DNA of 64,000 nt from Dillenia suffruticosa. Taxonomy: Eukaryota > Streptophyta > Magnoliopsida > Dilleniales > Dilleniaceae. The stretch spans positions 9,823,109 through 9,887,108 of the forward strand of contig JAVTVX010000009.1 in NCBI GenBank assembly GCA_033439265.1. Direction: 5' to 3'. Position numbers and translations under genes: made by a program. This document shows, one piece after another, positions 35,950 through 48,461 of this stretch (position 1 is the first letter of the stretch; the number at the start of each line of letters is the position of its first letter). Below the pieces are notes generated by a model, which had not been told where the DNA came from, did no database searches, and saw only the letters and a program-made list of their open reading frames with translations.

Positions 35950-36335
35950 CACGCCCGCACGTGTTGGGCACGGACGGGCCCATGTGGCTTAACCATGCGT
36001 GCTCGCGTGGCTAAACTACACAAACCGCGCATGCGCGGGGCACCAGCATGACCGTGCGCACTGTGCATGTTCGGGAGTTGCAACCTTCCTCGAGTCCATG
36101 TGCAATGCCAAAGGCCCAGCGCGACAAACAGCCACAAGGCTAGCACATAAGAGAATGTGCATGCTTGCGCATGTGCTGGGTACGGACGGGCCTACCTGGC
36201 TTAACCGCGCATGCGTGCGTGGCTGAACTATGCGCACCACACATATTCGTGTGTTGCAACCTTCTGCGAGTCCATGTGCATTGCCAAAGGCCGCGCATGG
36301 AAAACAGCCGCAAGGCTAACATATAAGAGAATCAA
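35950..36335. repeat. GC-rich ~190-bp tandem duplication
   Basis: Two diverged copies (about 35950-36150 and 36165-36335) both run from a TGCTGGGTACGGACGGGCC-type start through CTTAACC, CGAGTCCATGTGCA and GCCAAAGGC to CACAAGGCTAGCACATAAG. A third, inverted-looking relative lies at 37440-37600. The composition contrasts sharply with the AT-rich flanks. Confidence 0.75.
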
Positions 36336-39300
36336 GGAGGTTCGCATGGACATAACTCCAAAGGAGATTCGCTTGAACACAATGGCTCCTACCGAGCCAA
36401 AGGACACCAATGATACAATATCAGCATCAAACAAGGCAATGCAATTGCTTAAGGCATTACACAACACTGTACATAGCTACCCAAGCAAAGACAAGCAGCG
36501 TTCAAGCCACAACAGAGACAACCAAGTAGTCACATGCCAAAGGACACGACCCTTCGAGCAAAGGTAGCAATCCTTTGTACAACATCAAGCAACCATCAAA
36601 CAATTGTCTCTAAGGAAGCAAAGCAGGCTATTGCACATCCAAAAGAGCAAGGACGAAGGCCCTTGAAAGGACACCAATTGAAGAGGTGCCATTGAACGAG
36701 CAGCGCACACATGCCTATGTGCCATTGCACGAGTAGCCCGCCCAAGAGAATGTGCCCATTCCAAGCAGTGCAATGCCACTAAACATGAAGGCACTCATCA
36801 GCCCATGCAAAGAGATGCCAAAGCATGAAAAGGTGAAACCCATAATGCCACCACATGAGCAGCATGCCACAGATGACAACGCAATGCACTACCATGCTTT
36901 AGTACACCACAAGCAAGGAAATGTATGCAGTAGAGCCAACAAGTGAAGAGACATCATTTCGAGACTCATGGCTCGAGGGAATAGAGAAAATGCTAGAAGA
37001 AATGAGCCATGGCCTGAGGAGATAGCACTAGCACGTGGGCTAGTACGAATAACCCCTTGAGTGACATTACCTTTGCGTAATAAGTAAGGCTTAAGGGTAG
37101 ATGTTTTCCCCTTAGGTTACATCACCCCCGTGTGATATATCGGCTCTTATACATGAAGACCCATCAAGGAAAGTTCAAATCCTTTTCCATCTTCTCTATC
37201 TTTTACTCTTTTCCATTCATTTCTCTATGAGTAAGGTCATGTGCATTGCCCATTTTGGTACCTTGCACAAAGGAAGAACTCAAGTCAACCACCCAAACTA
37301 CCCCTAACCGTGCAAGAATCAAAGGCAATTTCGGCCCTTGTGTGCCAAGCCAAGCATTATGCACATCTTACAACCTTTGCATGAGAAAAAGATCTTGTGT
37401 TGTGAGCCTAACATAAGGGGATGCAACACTGGGGGCTCTGCCGCGCATGCCCACGTAGTGGAACCGCGTGCACCGCACATGCACTGGGTGCGAATGGGCA
37501 TGTGCGGTGCATGCCCATGTAGCACATGTGCTTGCCCATGCGCCTTTACCACACTGGCAAGCGCCTTGCCCACACGACTCTACCGCGCTGGCAAGCGATG
37601 CACATGAATGAAAATTTAATTAGGTTTTGTGGTTTTAATTAGGTTTTGATGATGAAAGTTTAAGCAAATACTAGATTTGAAAATAAACCGTTGGAAACAA
37701 GGTAATAAGTCGTAAAAATTGTTTGAAATGTAGTTACACTAAGATCAAGGTAATAAGTGTATGAAATGTAGTAATAGTAAGATAAAAAGATAACAAGTCA
37801 AAGTCACAAAGATAACAAGGTTATAAGTATATGAAATGTAGTAACAGTAAGATAAGAAGAAAACAAGTCATTTGAACAATGTAAATAACACATGTGGAAA
37901 AAATATGAGAATAACACGTCACGGATATTAAGTAAGTATGAAAAAATATGAGAAATTAAGAATAACACGTGTAATGAAAAAAGAGGTGGGAAAAGAATAA
38001 ACTTTGGAAAAATGTGAAAAAAAGTGTGTAATGAAAAAAGTGCGCCAAAGCGGATTTTGAAAATTTGTTTGTGAAAATGGCAATTAAATGATATTATCCG
38101 ATTGGATTAATTGGTGATATCCAACAGCATGCAATATATTTACCAAAAATTTGGGATTGGTTTCATGCCATTGGCATTGGCTTTAAGATTACATCATTTT
38201 CTAATAATATAATAATATTAATATTACATTACTATATAATACATTACTTCCTATGTATTATTATAAATTAGATTATCGTAGCGAGGCATTGTAATTTACC
38301 ATTCAACCATTGAATCTCGCATTATCAATATTAATTTAAATAACACAGAATTTAATAACTTAATTAATTATCTAGTAATTTAAATAATGTTGAGCAATAT
38401 TATGTTAGAGGATTATTAGTAATTTTAAATACTATTTCATGAAAAATATTAGTGGTTGAGGTGGGGTTGGAGGTGATCTCCATAAATGGTAATGATACAT
38501 GTGTGAAAGTTGTGTGTGGAAGTTGTGTGGAGTATGGAATTCTTTGTGATTATAAATACGAAGGAGAACTTAGTGCTATCTAGATAAAAACCCTGCCAAT
38601 ACAATAATAAATACAAGTGCTCTTCATTAATTATACCAACAAAATTAATTTTACCATTGTCATAATTTCAAATTATAACACTATATCATATAAATTACTA
38701 ATTTCATATTATTAAATTATTTAAATTAATAATATTAATAATTTTATACTATTTGAATTAATAATATTAATAACTTTATATTGAATTGTCATGTGATTAA
38801 TCAAATTGACAAAATTAGCACAGTACAGAGTTCATGGTAGGGATCGTGCAAACATGCGCTATATAGTAAATGTAGTAATAACAAGATAATAAGTAGTAAA
38901 AATTACGTGAAATGAAATGAAAAGTAGTGAGTGATTTTTTCAACTGGAAAGACAGTGACGGTATTGATTAAAAGTGTACAAAAATTGAGAAATTATGAAC
39001 GACGTTGTTAATGATAAAAAAGGCGGGAAAAAAGTGCAAATATAAAAAAATGTGAGAAATTAAGAACAACGCGCTAATGAAAAAAGAGGTGGAAAAAAAG
39101 CGAAAAAAAAATGAGCAGATTTTGAAAATGTTTTGAAAATTTGTTTGTGAACATGATATATTATATAAATTATAGCAGGGAAAACTTCACCATCAAAGCT
39201 TGTCCTTGCCTTGAAAGCTCTCCTCTCCTAACCTATCTAAATATCTCATTCACTAGCTTGAGATATTGGGAGTGTACATAAAATTCAACCATTATCATCA

Positions 39301-40847
39301 CTACCATTGACTCCACTCACTCACTACTATCATCTAGATCAATCACTACCTAACTCCACTCACTCACTACTATCTAGATCCTAGGATTGCACAAAGGATT
39401 GTGGATAATGATACCTTTAAATTGTGATGATGGTAACATTTTTTATGAGTGAATAGTTTTGGTTTGGAACATCTCAAAAGACATGTAGTTATGGGACATG
39501 CAATCTGTTCTGGTTTTTTTTTTTTTGTTTTGTATATATCTGTCATTGTATTTAGAAATCAATGTATCATTCTTATGTTTATATTATTTTTATAATTTCT
39601 TTATTTTTAGTAATTCAAATCTAGACTATTAAAAAAAAAACCATTACTATTGATATCATGTGGTAACACGTAATAAGTAGTAACATTTTCTATCTGCTAA
39701 ATATTGATCACATGGTGAGTAGTAACATTTTTTATCCGTTACTATAGATATCATGTGGTAACATGTAGTAACCGTTACTATTAATATCATGTGGTAACAT
39801 GTAGTAAGTAGTAACATTTTTAATTTTCTTAACACTTACGATAACCAACAGTAACTTTTTCTAATACTTGTAATAATCGACGATAAAAAGGAGTAATATT
39901 TCCTAATACTTATGCTAACAAATAACACAAGACAGTAACTGTTACTAACACATGTGATAAATGATGATATATGATTGTAACTTTTTCCGACGCTTTTCTA
40001 ACCGACGATAAAAGTTAGTAATTTTTCCTAACATTTATGGTAACCGATGATAAAAGATAATAATATTTCCTAACACTCGTATAACCGACAATACAAGTAC
40101 TAACTTATACTAACATATGTGGTAACCAATGATAAAAGGGTAGTTCCTAATACCTACGGTATCTAACGATAAAATATAGTAACATTTTCTAATACTTATG
40201 GTAATTGACGATAAAAGGTAGTAATATTTCTTAACAATTGTGGTAACTGACGATAAAAAATAATAACATTTCCTAATATATGTGGTAACCAACGATAAAT
40301 AGTAGTAACATTTCTTAATAGTTATGGTAACTAACAATAAAAGGTAGTAATATTTACAAACATATATAATAACCGACGATAAAAGATAGGAACTTTTGTC
40401 AATACTTTTGAAACTGATGATAAAAGACAATAATTTTACGAACACTTTTTTATCCGTCAGTATAAATCTAGAACATGCTCTAACGGTGATCAAAACTGTG
40501 GGGATAGATTTATCCTGACTGGTGTATAGCCAACTGAAAGTTCATTCATTAGAGAAAGTTTTGTAATGGTTTTAGTGGGTTTAGCATATGGTTTTTGTCC
40601 ATTTGGATAGAGCATTTGTTTTGTAGTGTCTCTTGTATTATTTTGAGTTCCCTTATGTTTTTGTATTAGTGCTTATAGGCTTAGTAACACTTTCTTAAGA
40701 CTTTTGTACTTTCTTCTTCATAGTAGAAATTTTGCTCATTCTTCGCCTATGGATATAGGTCATTTGACTGAGCCATGTAAATCTAATAATTCTCTATCAT
40801 CATCATCATCATCATTATTATCATGTCTTAAGACTTTTGTGTTATTA

Positions 40848-42849
40848 GGTATAGATGCAATCGGTAAAAAATAATTTTTGGAGGATTTAGATGAATTTAT
40901 ACAAGTCATATCTAGTGGAGAGACTTTATTTATTAGAGGAGACCTAAATGGACATGTGGAAGAGAAAAATAAGGGATTCATAGCCGTACATGAAAACTTT
41001 GATTTTCGTAATAGGAATGAGGCTGGAGGTATTATTTTAGAGTTTGTCATATCATTTGATTTAGTACTTGTGAATACCTTTTTCAAGAGAAAAGAGTCGC
41101 ACATAGTCACATCTAGAAGTGGGTCGAATACTAGCTAGATAGATTGACCTGTAATGATTACAAGGTTATACCTAGGGAGAGTGTAATAACTCAGCACAAG
41201 TTTTTGGTTTTACATGTACGTGTGACTAAAAAACAAAAGAAGTATTGTTCATTTGTAGAACAAAGAATTAAGTGGTGGAATCTGAAAAAAGAAAATATGT
41301 CAACTTTTAAAAACAAATTAATTCAAGTAGCAATTTATTCTGCTAATGATGATTTAGAAATAATGTAGAAAAAGATGTCTAATAATATTAAGAGTATAGG
41401 TAGGGAAGTTCTTAGTGTATTTAAGGGTAAGGTTCTAGTAGACAAGGAGTTGTGGTGGTAGAACAAGAAAATACAAACTACTATCCGAACCAAACAAGAG
41501 TATTATAGAAATCTTAAAAGCAATAGAAGTAGTGATTTATATGAAAAATACAAAAGTGTAAAAACAGATGTGAAAAAATTATTCAAAAATCAAAGAGTAA
41601 GATGTATAATGAATTATACAAGAGGTTAAAAACTAAAGATGAAAAAGAGAGATCTCCAGAATTGTCAAACTAAGGAAAGGAAGGAAAAAGATCTAAATTG
41701 TGTATGGTATATTAAGAGTGAAACCATTAGAATACTTGTAAGGAATGAGAACATAAAAAAATGTTGGAGGGATAATTTTAATAATCTCTTTACCATTGAG
41801 AGTACAATATGTATATAAAATATCGTGATACCTGTAGAAAAGATTAATAGAGATTTTAAACGTAAAATTCGTTCCATAATGTAAAGGAGGCTTTAAAGAG
41901 AATGAAGAATAATAAAACATAGGATGTGATAGCATTTATGTTGAGGTGCAGAATGTTTGTAGATGCAATATCATGGTGTGTACTTTTTGCAGATGATATA
42001 GTGTTGGTTGATTAAAGTAGAGAGGTATTAATGCTAAATTAGAGTTATAGAGGATCGCGTTGGAATCCAGAGGATTTAGATTGAGTAGGTCAAAAAATGA
42101 GTATACAAGATATAGCTTTAATGGCAATCATCAGAATGATGAAGAGACAATCAGGTTAGAAAAAAAAGACATATAAAAAAGTGAATATTTTAGATATCTT
42201 AATTTCATCATTTAGAATGATGGCAATATAGATGAGAACATAAATCATAGAATTCAAGCGAGTTAAATAAAATTGAGAAAGGTATCCGAAATTCTTTATG
42301 ATTACATGATGTCATTACATTTGAAGGGAAAGTTCTGTAGAATCCCAATTAGACTTGTACTAATGTATGACATTGAGTGTTGGACCATTAAACAACAATA
42401 AGAGTATAAAATGCCTGTAACTAAAATGAGGATGATTAGGTAGATATGTAATAAAATTAGAAGAGATAAAATTAGAAACGAAGAGATATATAATAAATTG
42501 GGAGTTAGTTCAATTGTGGATAAGATGCGAGAATACCATTTGAGGTGTTTGGGCATATGCGATGAAGAGTAAAAGACGCACCGGTTATGAGGATCAAGAA
42601 CTTAATAGGAGGTTTACTAAAACATAAAGGTAAACCGTTGAAAATTTGGATACAAATTATCCATAAAGATATGATAGTTAAGGGTTTAGTTGAAAAGATG
42701 GTCTTAGATTAGAATGAGTGGCGTAGGAGAATCCACACAAATTAAATCAATACTCTTGTATATATATATTTTTCATTTTCTTGATATTAATCTCTCAAAT
42801 GATCGATCCCAAAATTTGGGATTAAAACTCGAGTTGTTGTTGTTGATGT
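40848..42849 (+). mobile_element. 5'-truncated RTE-type LINE
   Basis: Inserted in the copia 3' LTR between imperfect duplications TGTTATTA (40840-40847) and TGTATTA (42850-42856). It ends with a GTTGTTGTTGATGT tail, typical of plant RTE elements. The 5' end lies inside the endonuclease domain: LFIRGDLNGHVEEKNKGF and FKRKESHIVTSRSG are the AP-endonuclease catalytic region (40900-41120). CNDYKVIPRESVITQHKFLV follows. The RT domain has the FADDIVLVD catalytic box (about 41985-42012). The RTE C-terminal part follows (IECWTIK, KMRMIR, KLGVSS, REYHLRCLG; 42370-42560). Confidence 0.85.
40878..42750 (+). pseudogene. RTE endonuclease-reverse transcriptase, broken
   Basis: The protein would nick target DNA and copy the element RNA. 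The endonuclease frame is open to 41136, with GDLNGH and the end of the domain present. Later parts are in several frames with stops. Between the KEALKRMKNNKT segment (about 41880-41920) and AISWCVLFADDIVLVD (from about 41970), most of the RT fingers and palm is missing, since these motifs are normally well over 100 residues apart. It is inactive. Confidence 0.8.
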
Positions 42850-42899
42850 TGTATTAATTGTCTAGAATTGTTTTGACGATTCTTAGCATGTTTTGCTTA

Positions 42900-43621
42900 G
42901 ACTAACGTTTCTCTTGCTCTAAGTTTTACTGGTTTATTTAAAAACTATATTAGGTAAACTTAAAAGTCTACCTTTGGAACCGGGTTCTCACAATTATCCT
43001 AAAAGATCCAATTGTTTTGAAAACACTTACCAAAGATACAATGTTGGTGTTATGGTGTTTAACCTTAAGATCATGGAAAAATAAAGTAAGGAAAAGGTAT
43101 AAAGACAAAAAGAAAAAAAAGACTTATGGAGGTAAGGAGAAAGAGAAAGGTGATACACATTTATAGTAGAAGTCATCAATGGTTTAGATGGAAAGATATA
43201 GGGACAATTCCCATTGGCCAAGTATTTTTAATGGCTTTATGCACCAAGTATTCAAATGCTTTTATTTATTTAGAAAAACTTGTTATACATTACCAATAAA
43301 ATGGACCATTATTAGGTGTCTAACACATTAACAATTTTTTTTCATGGTTTTGGGCTTAAATTAATAAATCATATGGAAAAGGAACACATTAATCTATCTC
43401 GCGTTGGTTATTTTAACATTGTTCATTCCCAAGTAGATAGAGCCTTTTATTCAGCTAACTCAAAATAACTCATATGTGGTGGTAGATTTTTGTTGCCTAT
43501 TCAAATGTGCGGACTATTATCTTTCTAATTAGCTCAGAATAAGGAGAAAAACAAGTAAGTTGTAATAACTTAATAAGAATTAAGACAACATAGACAATGA
43601 ACTTGTCTTAGGATTTCAAAC
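42900..43621. other. Spacer between the two copia elements
   Basis: AT-rich sequence with no termini or coding motifs that I recognise. The right end of the first copia element fades out near 42900. Confidence 0.4.
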
Positions 43622-44091
43622 TGAAGGGAACACGATATCATCAACATTAGACAAGAAATTTAATAAATAATAATTACCTCTTGTCCAATGTCTAATGACA
43701 TAGCAAAATTTGGATCGATAATTAAATCATGTGCTCTTAGTCATTGTGGAATCACTAAATGGAAACCACATACAATACATAACCCAAATCCTTTGATGAT
43801 TTCCTTGTATAGAGCTTTTTCCAGAATAACAGAAAGGTTGTTTTCATGTATAGAAAATAGAGATTGCATGATCTTTTTCAAGCTTGAGCTTGCACTCTCT
43901 CTCCCCTCATTTGTCTCTTTATCGCATGCGTCTTGCCTCCTCTCAGTTGCACACCCATAAAAACATGTGCTGAGGTTTGTTAAGAAAGCTTCGTCTTGGG
44001 GCATTGGCTAGGAAGCAGATCGGTTGGGTTGACCCATCATGGGTGCCCACAAACATTGATCTCTTATCTCAGACTTCCAACATCTCCCACT
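43622..44091 (-). repeat. 3' LTR of the minus-strand copia
   Basis: About 470 bp. On the minus strand it starts TGTTGGAAGTCTGAG directly after the purine tract and ends GTTCCCTTCA. It is longer than the 5' copy, with extra sequence in the middle. Confidence 0.75.
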
Positions 44092-45239
44092 CTTACCTGA
44101 TGGTACAGACCTATCTAAGCTTTCTTGAGATTTAACTCCACAAAATCATCATTTTCATACAAGAAAATGGGTTATACGACCTACAAGCATGCCTGTACTT
44201 GGGAGCTCAAACTATGTACATGATAGGGATAACATAGTGGCTACAACACAAAAGAAAGTACAAAGCATCTCTATGTCTCATTGTGCCCCATCTCATTTTG
44301 TTACACCATCAAAGTATATCTAATGTGTCAAAGGTCATACTTGATTCTAACATTTTATTATGTATTTACAATTATGTCTCAACTCCTAAAAAGGAACATA
44401 ATTGGTCAACCATTGAACACATATGAAAGGTGTAATCAAAATAATCTTCCTTTTGCCCACATGTCACTTAATGATAAATAAGCTGCTTTGCAAGCATGTC
44501 CCCGAAGATCGAATCAAACATGACCACTAGGAACATGGCACATGTATTTATCACCTTGTAACATTATCAAAACTCACATAGGATACCATTGAAAGAACTC
44601 ATACAAGTAAGGAGGCAGAGATTTTCATAGATGAAACTAACTCACTTTTCTTTTTTGGTCATCTCTAGTATATGTGATTTGAAATACATGCTATGGTGGT
44701 AAACTCTCCGTGCCCCTTGTATAAGAGCATATGTCTTTTCAAATAATAAAACTATCATATGAATCTTGACTCAATCGCTATCACACAAACGCTTAGCTCG
44801 AGATTTCAATTGCTTGCTATCCAAAGCACCTCATTAAAATCTTGCATTTGGCTTTTATGTAAACTCGCATGATTGTGGGATATCATATTCGAACTGTTAT
44901 TTAGCCCTCATCTTGACTCATATCATGACAACTTTTCTAACATTACACTCATCTTGATTTCAATAGTACTATTTAGTAGCTCACAAATCAAGAATGTAAA
45001 TAATCTCATTTCAGCACGCTCTCATAGCTTTTGAGACAATCTCTCATATGAGAGAGTCGACTTAGCACTTGAAGACACGCTCAATAGTACTAATAATAGA
45101 TAAGATGTAAACAACAAATAATACATGTTTCTCATACATAAACATGGTATATTTACATTACTATTTCAAGATATACAACATATCATCACATTTTACACAA
45201 TCGCAAAGTTTTGACATGATATCATAAGACATCTCTAAG

Positions 45240-48200
45240 GATTAGCTTAGTAAGAGGGTCTGCAATCATCTTATAAATAGATACATGTTGTAAAGCCACT
45301 TACTTTTGTACTGTAATGTCTCTCACAAAATGATATTTCATGTCTATATATTTTGTCCTAGTATGATGTCTTGGATCCTTTATATAGTCTATTACTGCTT
45401 GATTATCACAGTTGATCCCTACGGATATTGAGGGATTGGCGACTATTCCTAGATTTTTCAAAAATCTTTTAAGCCAAATAGATTCTTGGACAACTATTGT
45501 ATATGCAACAAATTTAGCTCCATAGTAGACAATGTTATGCAAGTTTACTTTTTGCTACACCAAGATATGGTGCCATTATTTAGCAAGGACACATATATTG
45601 ACATGGATTTTCTCTTATCTAGTTCATCAGTCCAATCTAAATTAGTATAACCCACCTAATATAGGTTATTACCCTGATAGCATAGAGCATAATTGGAGGT
45701 ATCTTTTAGATATTTCAATTTCCTCTTTACCACTTGTCAATAAGCTAGTTCAGGATCTGACTAATATTTACTTGCTAATCTAACTGCATAGAAAATGTTA
45801 GGAGGATACATGTCATGACATGCAACATGCTCCCTATAATACTTGCATATGGAATTCTTTCCATATATTTCCATTTTCTGGAGTTTTAGAACATATTTCT
45901 TTATTAAGAAATTTACATTTGCAATTGGTGTATCCACAGTTTTATGATCCTGCTTATGAAATTGTTCAAGAACTTTCAAAATATATGGCCCTTGTTAAAG
46001 AGCAAGAAATTTCTATGAACGATTTCTTTAAATTTTTTGACCAAGAATGTAACCTGTTATACCCATTTCCTTCATTTCAAAATTTGAAGATAACCACTCT
46101 TTAATGCAATGATAAGACTTAAGTTATTTCCAATCAATAAAATATCATTGACATAAAATGAAAATATCGCAAAGTTATCTTCTAATTGTTTTATATAAAC
46201 ATAATGATCTTCCTCAATATCATAAACCCATAAATAATAATGGCTCGATGAAATTTGAAATACCATTGACTGGATGATTGTTTAAGACTATAAATTGATT
46301 TTTGAAGCCACCAAACTTTGTGGTCTTGGTGGTCTTGGTTTTTAATAATGAAATCTCTAGCTTGCTCCATGTAGATTTCCTTACCTAATTCTCTATTGAG
46401 AAAAGTAGTTTTGACATCCATCTAGTGCAACTCAAGATCTAAATGGGCAACAATAGCAATGGTAAGGCGTTTTGAAGTAAACTTTACATCAGGTGAAAAT
46501 GCTCCTTTATAATCTACACCTTTTATTTGGGTATAACACTTAGTAACCAAATGCATCTTGAATCATTCAACTCATTCATCTGCCTTACATTTGATTTTAA
46601 AAACCCATTTATTCCAAATAGCCTTACGTTTTTGGAAGCAGATCAACCAAGTCCTAAATATGATCTGATTTCATAAACTTCATTCCTTTTTCATTGCCCT
46701 TTCTTATTCTGCCTTATTAATTGATGAAATAGTCTCTTCAAATATTCTAGACTCACTTTCATCAAGTGGATCTATAACAAAAACTTTCTCTTCAATCTCA
46801 AAATAATGACAGGAATACTTTTATGATTAAATCTTCGTAATTGAATTTCTGGCTAAATTGAATCATTTGATGGAATTTTGCTCCCATTAAATTCAAGAGA
46901 ATGAATTATCTTCTCATTGCTCACTATTGAACCATTTGGAACGTTAATAATATCAGGATATCATATTTCATATAAAATAAGATTCTTATCAATTTCACCT
47001 CTCGATGAAAATTTATTTTCCAAGAATGTGACATCTATTGGTTTTATTTCAGTTACACATCCATTATCATGTTCTCTCCCCTCATGAAGATATACTTCTT
47101 TTCTCTAGGGTCTAATTTTTCATATTTATAGTTTAGATCATAAGCATATGCTGTAGACCCCCAAGGTTGCAAATCACTTTGATAAGGTTTTTGACATGTC
47201 CATGGTTCATAGGGAGTGAAAGTAATTGACCTAGAGGGTATACAGTTAAGTATGTAGATAGCAGTCAATAAAGTATTTCCCCAATAGGAGATTGGCAAAT
47301 TTGTGCTAGCATTGAGCTAGCCATGTCCAACAAGATTTTATTCCTACTTTCTACAATACTATTTTGTTGCAAAGTACTAGAAATAGTGAGTTATCTAATT
47401 ATCCTCTTTTTTCATGATATAGATTTTTTAGTTGATCTGATAGATACTCACGTCCATAATCTATTCTCATCATTTTAATCATTTTGTTTAATTGATTCTT
47501 AGTCAAATTTAAATGTAGTTTAAAACAATTCAATACTTCCAACTTATAAGAGATCAAATAAATATAACCAAAATGACTAAAATCATTGATAAAATTGATT
47601 AAATAGGATGATCTATGCTTTGTCCTTTTATTCATTGGACCATATATATTAGGATAGATCAATTGCAAAAGGAAGGTCTATTCTGGTTCCCTTATCAAAT
47701 GGGTTTCTTGTTACTTTTTCTGCTAGACAATACTTATGTATTAGCAAGTTTACTTTTGAGACATTGCCTAAAAGTCACTCTTTGGCTAGCCTGTTTATTC
47801 TTTCTTGCTTAATATGGTCCAATCTAGCATGCCACATATTTGTATCTATATTACTGCCATCATAAGTTGCGATCAAAGAAAAACAACCATTATGATTTTC
47901 ACTATCTTGTGCTATATCTAAAACAATAAAATCATCCAAAAGGTGTGCAGAACTAACATACTGAGTGCTAAGACAAATATGTATAATATTACTACGAAAG
48001 CTCATGTTAAAACCTAAATGTATAATGTTCATAATCGACACTTAGCTGTGTTGAAGATTTGGTGCATACAAGACATCATATAGGAATAAGGTGTGACCAC
48101 CTTTCAAAAGCAATTTGCAAGTGCCAATGCCTTTTACAACAACTCTGATATTATTTCTTACATATATCCACTTCGAATCAGTTGATATTCAATGAAAGAT

Positions 48201-48461
48201 CCTTTACATCTAGCTACATGGTCCATTGCTCCTAAGTCAAGAGTTTGAAAAGAATTCGATTTAGTGAGTATAATAGTGTTAGGAACAAAAGCATTATATG
48301 AAAAAGGATTGAGCAATACCTTTTTTGAGTTAGTGCAATCACAAGCATATTGATCAGTTAGTAAATCACAAACATTATAATATGATTGATTGCTCTTATC
48401 TTTTTTCTTTTTATCACCTCGCATACTTCTCTTGTGGTGATCAGTTTGGACTTTCTTAAAA
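45240..48461 (-). pseudogene. copia polyprotein remnant (gag end, PR, INT, RT, RNase H)
   Basis: From the right: a degenerate zinc-knuckle region (YYNVCDLLTDQYACDC), then the protease with LGAMDHVA where DSGATDHVA is expected (48424-48158). Next comes GAG-pre-integrase MWHARLDHIKQERI (48041-47775), integrase with SYLINFINDFSHFGYIYL and DYGREYLS (47668-47399), and NCIPSRSITFTPYE (47298-47053). RT appears as MDVKTTFLNRELGKEIYMEQ (46421-46360) and FYVNDILLIGNN, where the YVDD box reads YVND (46266-46072). RNase H has YGAKFVAYTIVVQESIWLKR, CDNQAVI and RTKYIDMKYHFVRD, ending DPLTKL (45542-45250). Stops and frameshifts interrupt it, and the protease and RT active sites are altered, so it is inactive. 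Confidence 0.88.

Larger units (their letters stand above)
34115..40628. mobile_element. Non-autonomous CACTA element B (6.5 kb)
   Basis: Inserted in the copia 3' LTR with target duplications TCT (34112-34114 and 40629-40631); the LTR continues correctly on both sides. The left end is CACAACAAAATTAAAGG; the right end read inverted is CACTACAAAACAAATGC. Subterminal repeats differ from those of the other CACTA elements here: GGTAATA/AGTAACA-type motifs on the left (34140-35390) and GTAACATTTCCTAATA plus CCGACGATAAAAG motifs on the right (39640-40520). The interior has no transposase. It contains a tRNA-like module, a GC-rich block with a tandem duplication (35930-36335), sequence of unknown origin (36340-37600), and an imperfect direct repeat (37905-38080 and 38970-39150). 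Confidence 0.85.
24804..42900 (+). mobile_element. Ty1-copia retrotransposon with four nested insertions
   Basis: The 5' LTR starts TGTTATGTGAGG at 24804 and ends TTACA at 28141 (about 465 bp after removing element A). A degenerate PBS, TAGTATCAAAG, follows. Gag, integrase, RT and RNase H remnants occur in copia order between 28182 and 33830. The 3' LTR starts TGTTATG at 33909 and is found in pieces at 33909-34114, 40629-40847 and 42850 to about 42900. Insertions are CACTA A in the 5' LTR, a solo LTR in RT, and CACTA B and an RTE LINE in the 3' LTR. The right end of the 3' LTR is too diverged to place, so the target duplication is unknown. The coding part carries many stops; the element is old and inactive. 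Confidence 0.85.

Noticed and set aside
35651..36567. Several overlapping frames of 60-118 codons in and beside the GC-rich block of element B
   Set aside because: Frames overlap on both strands, follow the local tandem duplication, and show no conserved motif.
40110..40493. 127-codon minus-strand frame with YYLLSSVTI-type repeats
   Set aside because: It translates the GTAACATTTCC subterminal repeats of CACTA element B; it is low complexity with no domain.
44281..44481. 66-codon plus-strand frame between copia RNase H and the 3' LTR
   Set aside because: It lies antisense in the 3' untranslated part of the minus-strand copia and has no motif.
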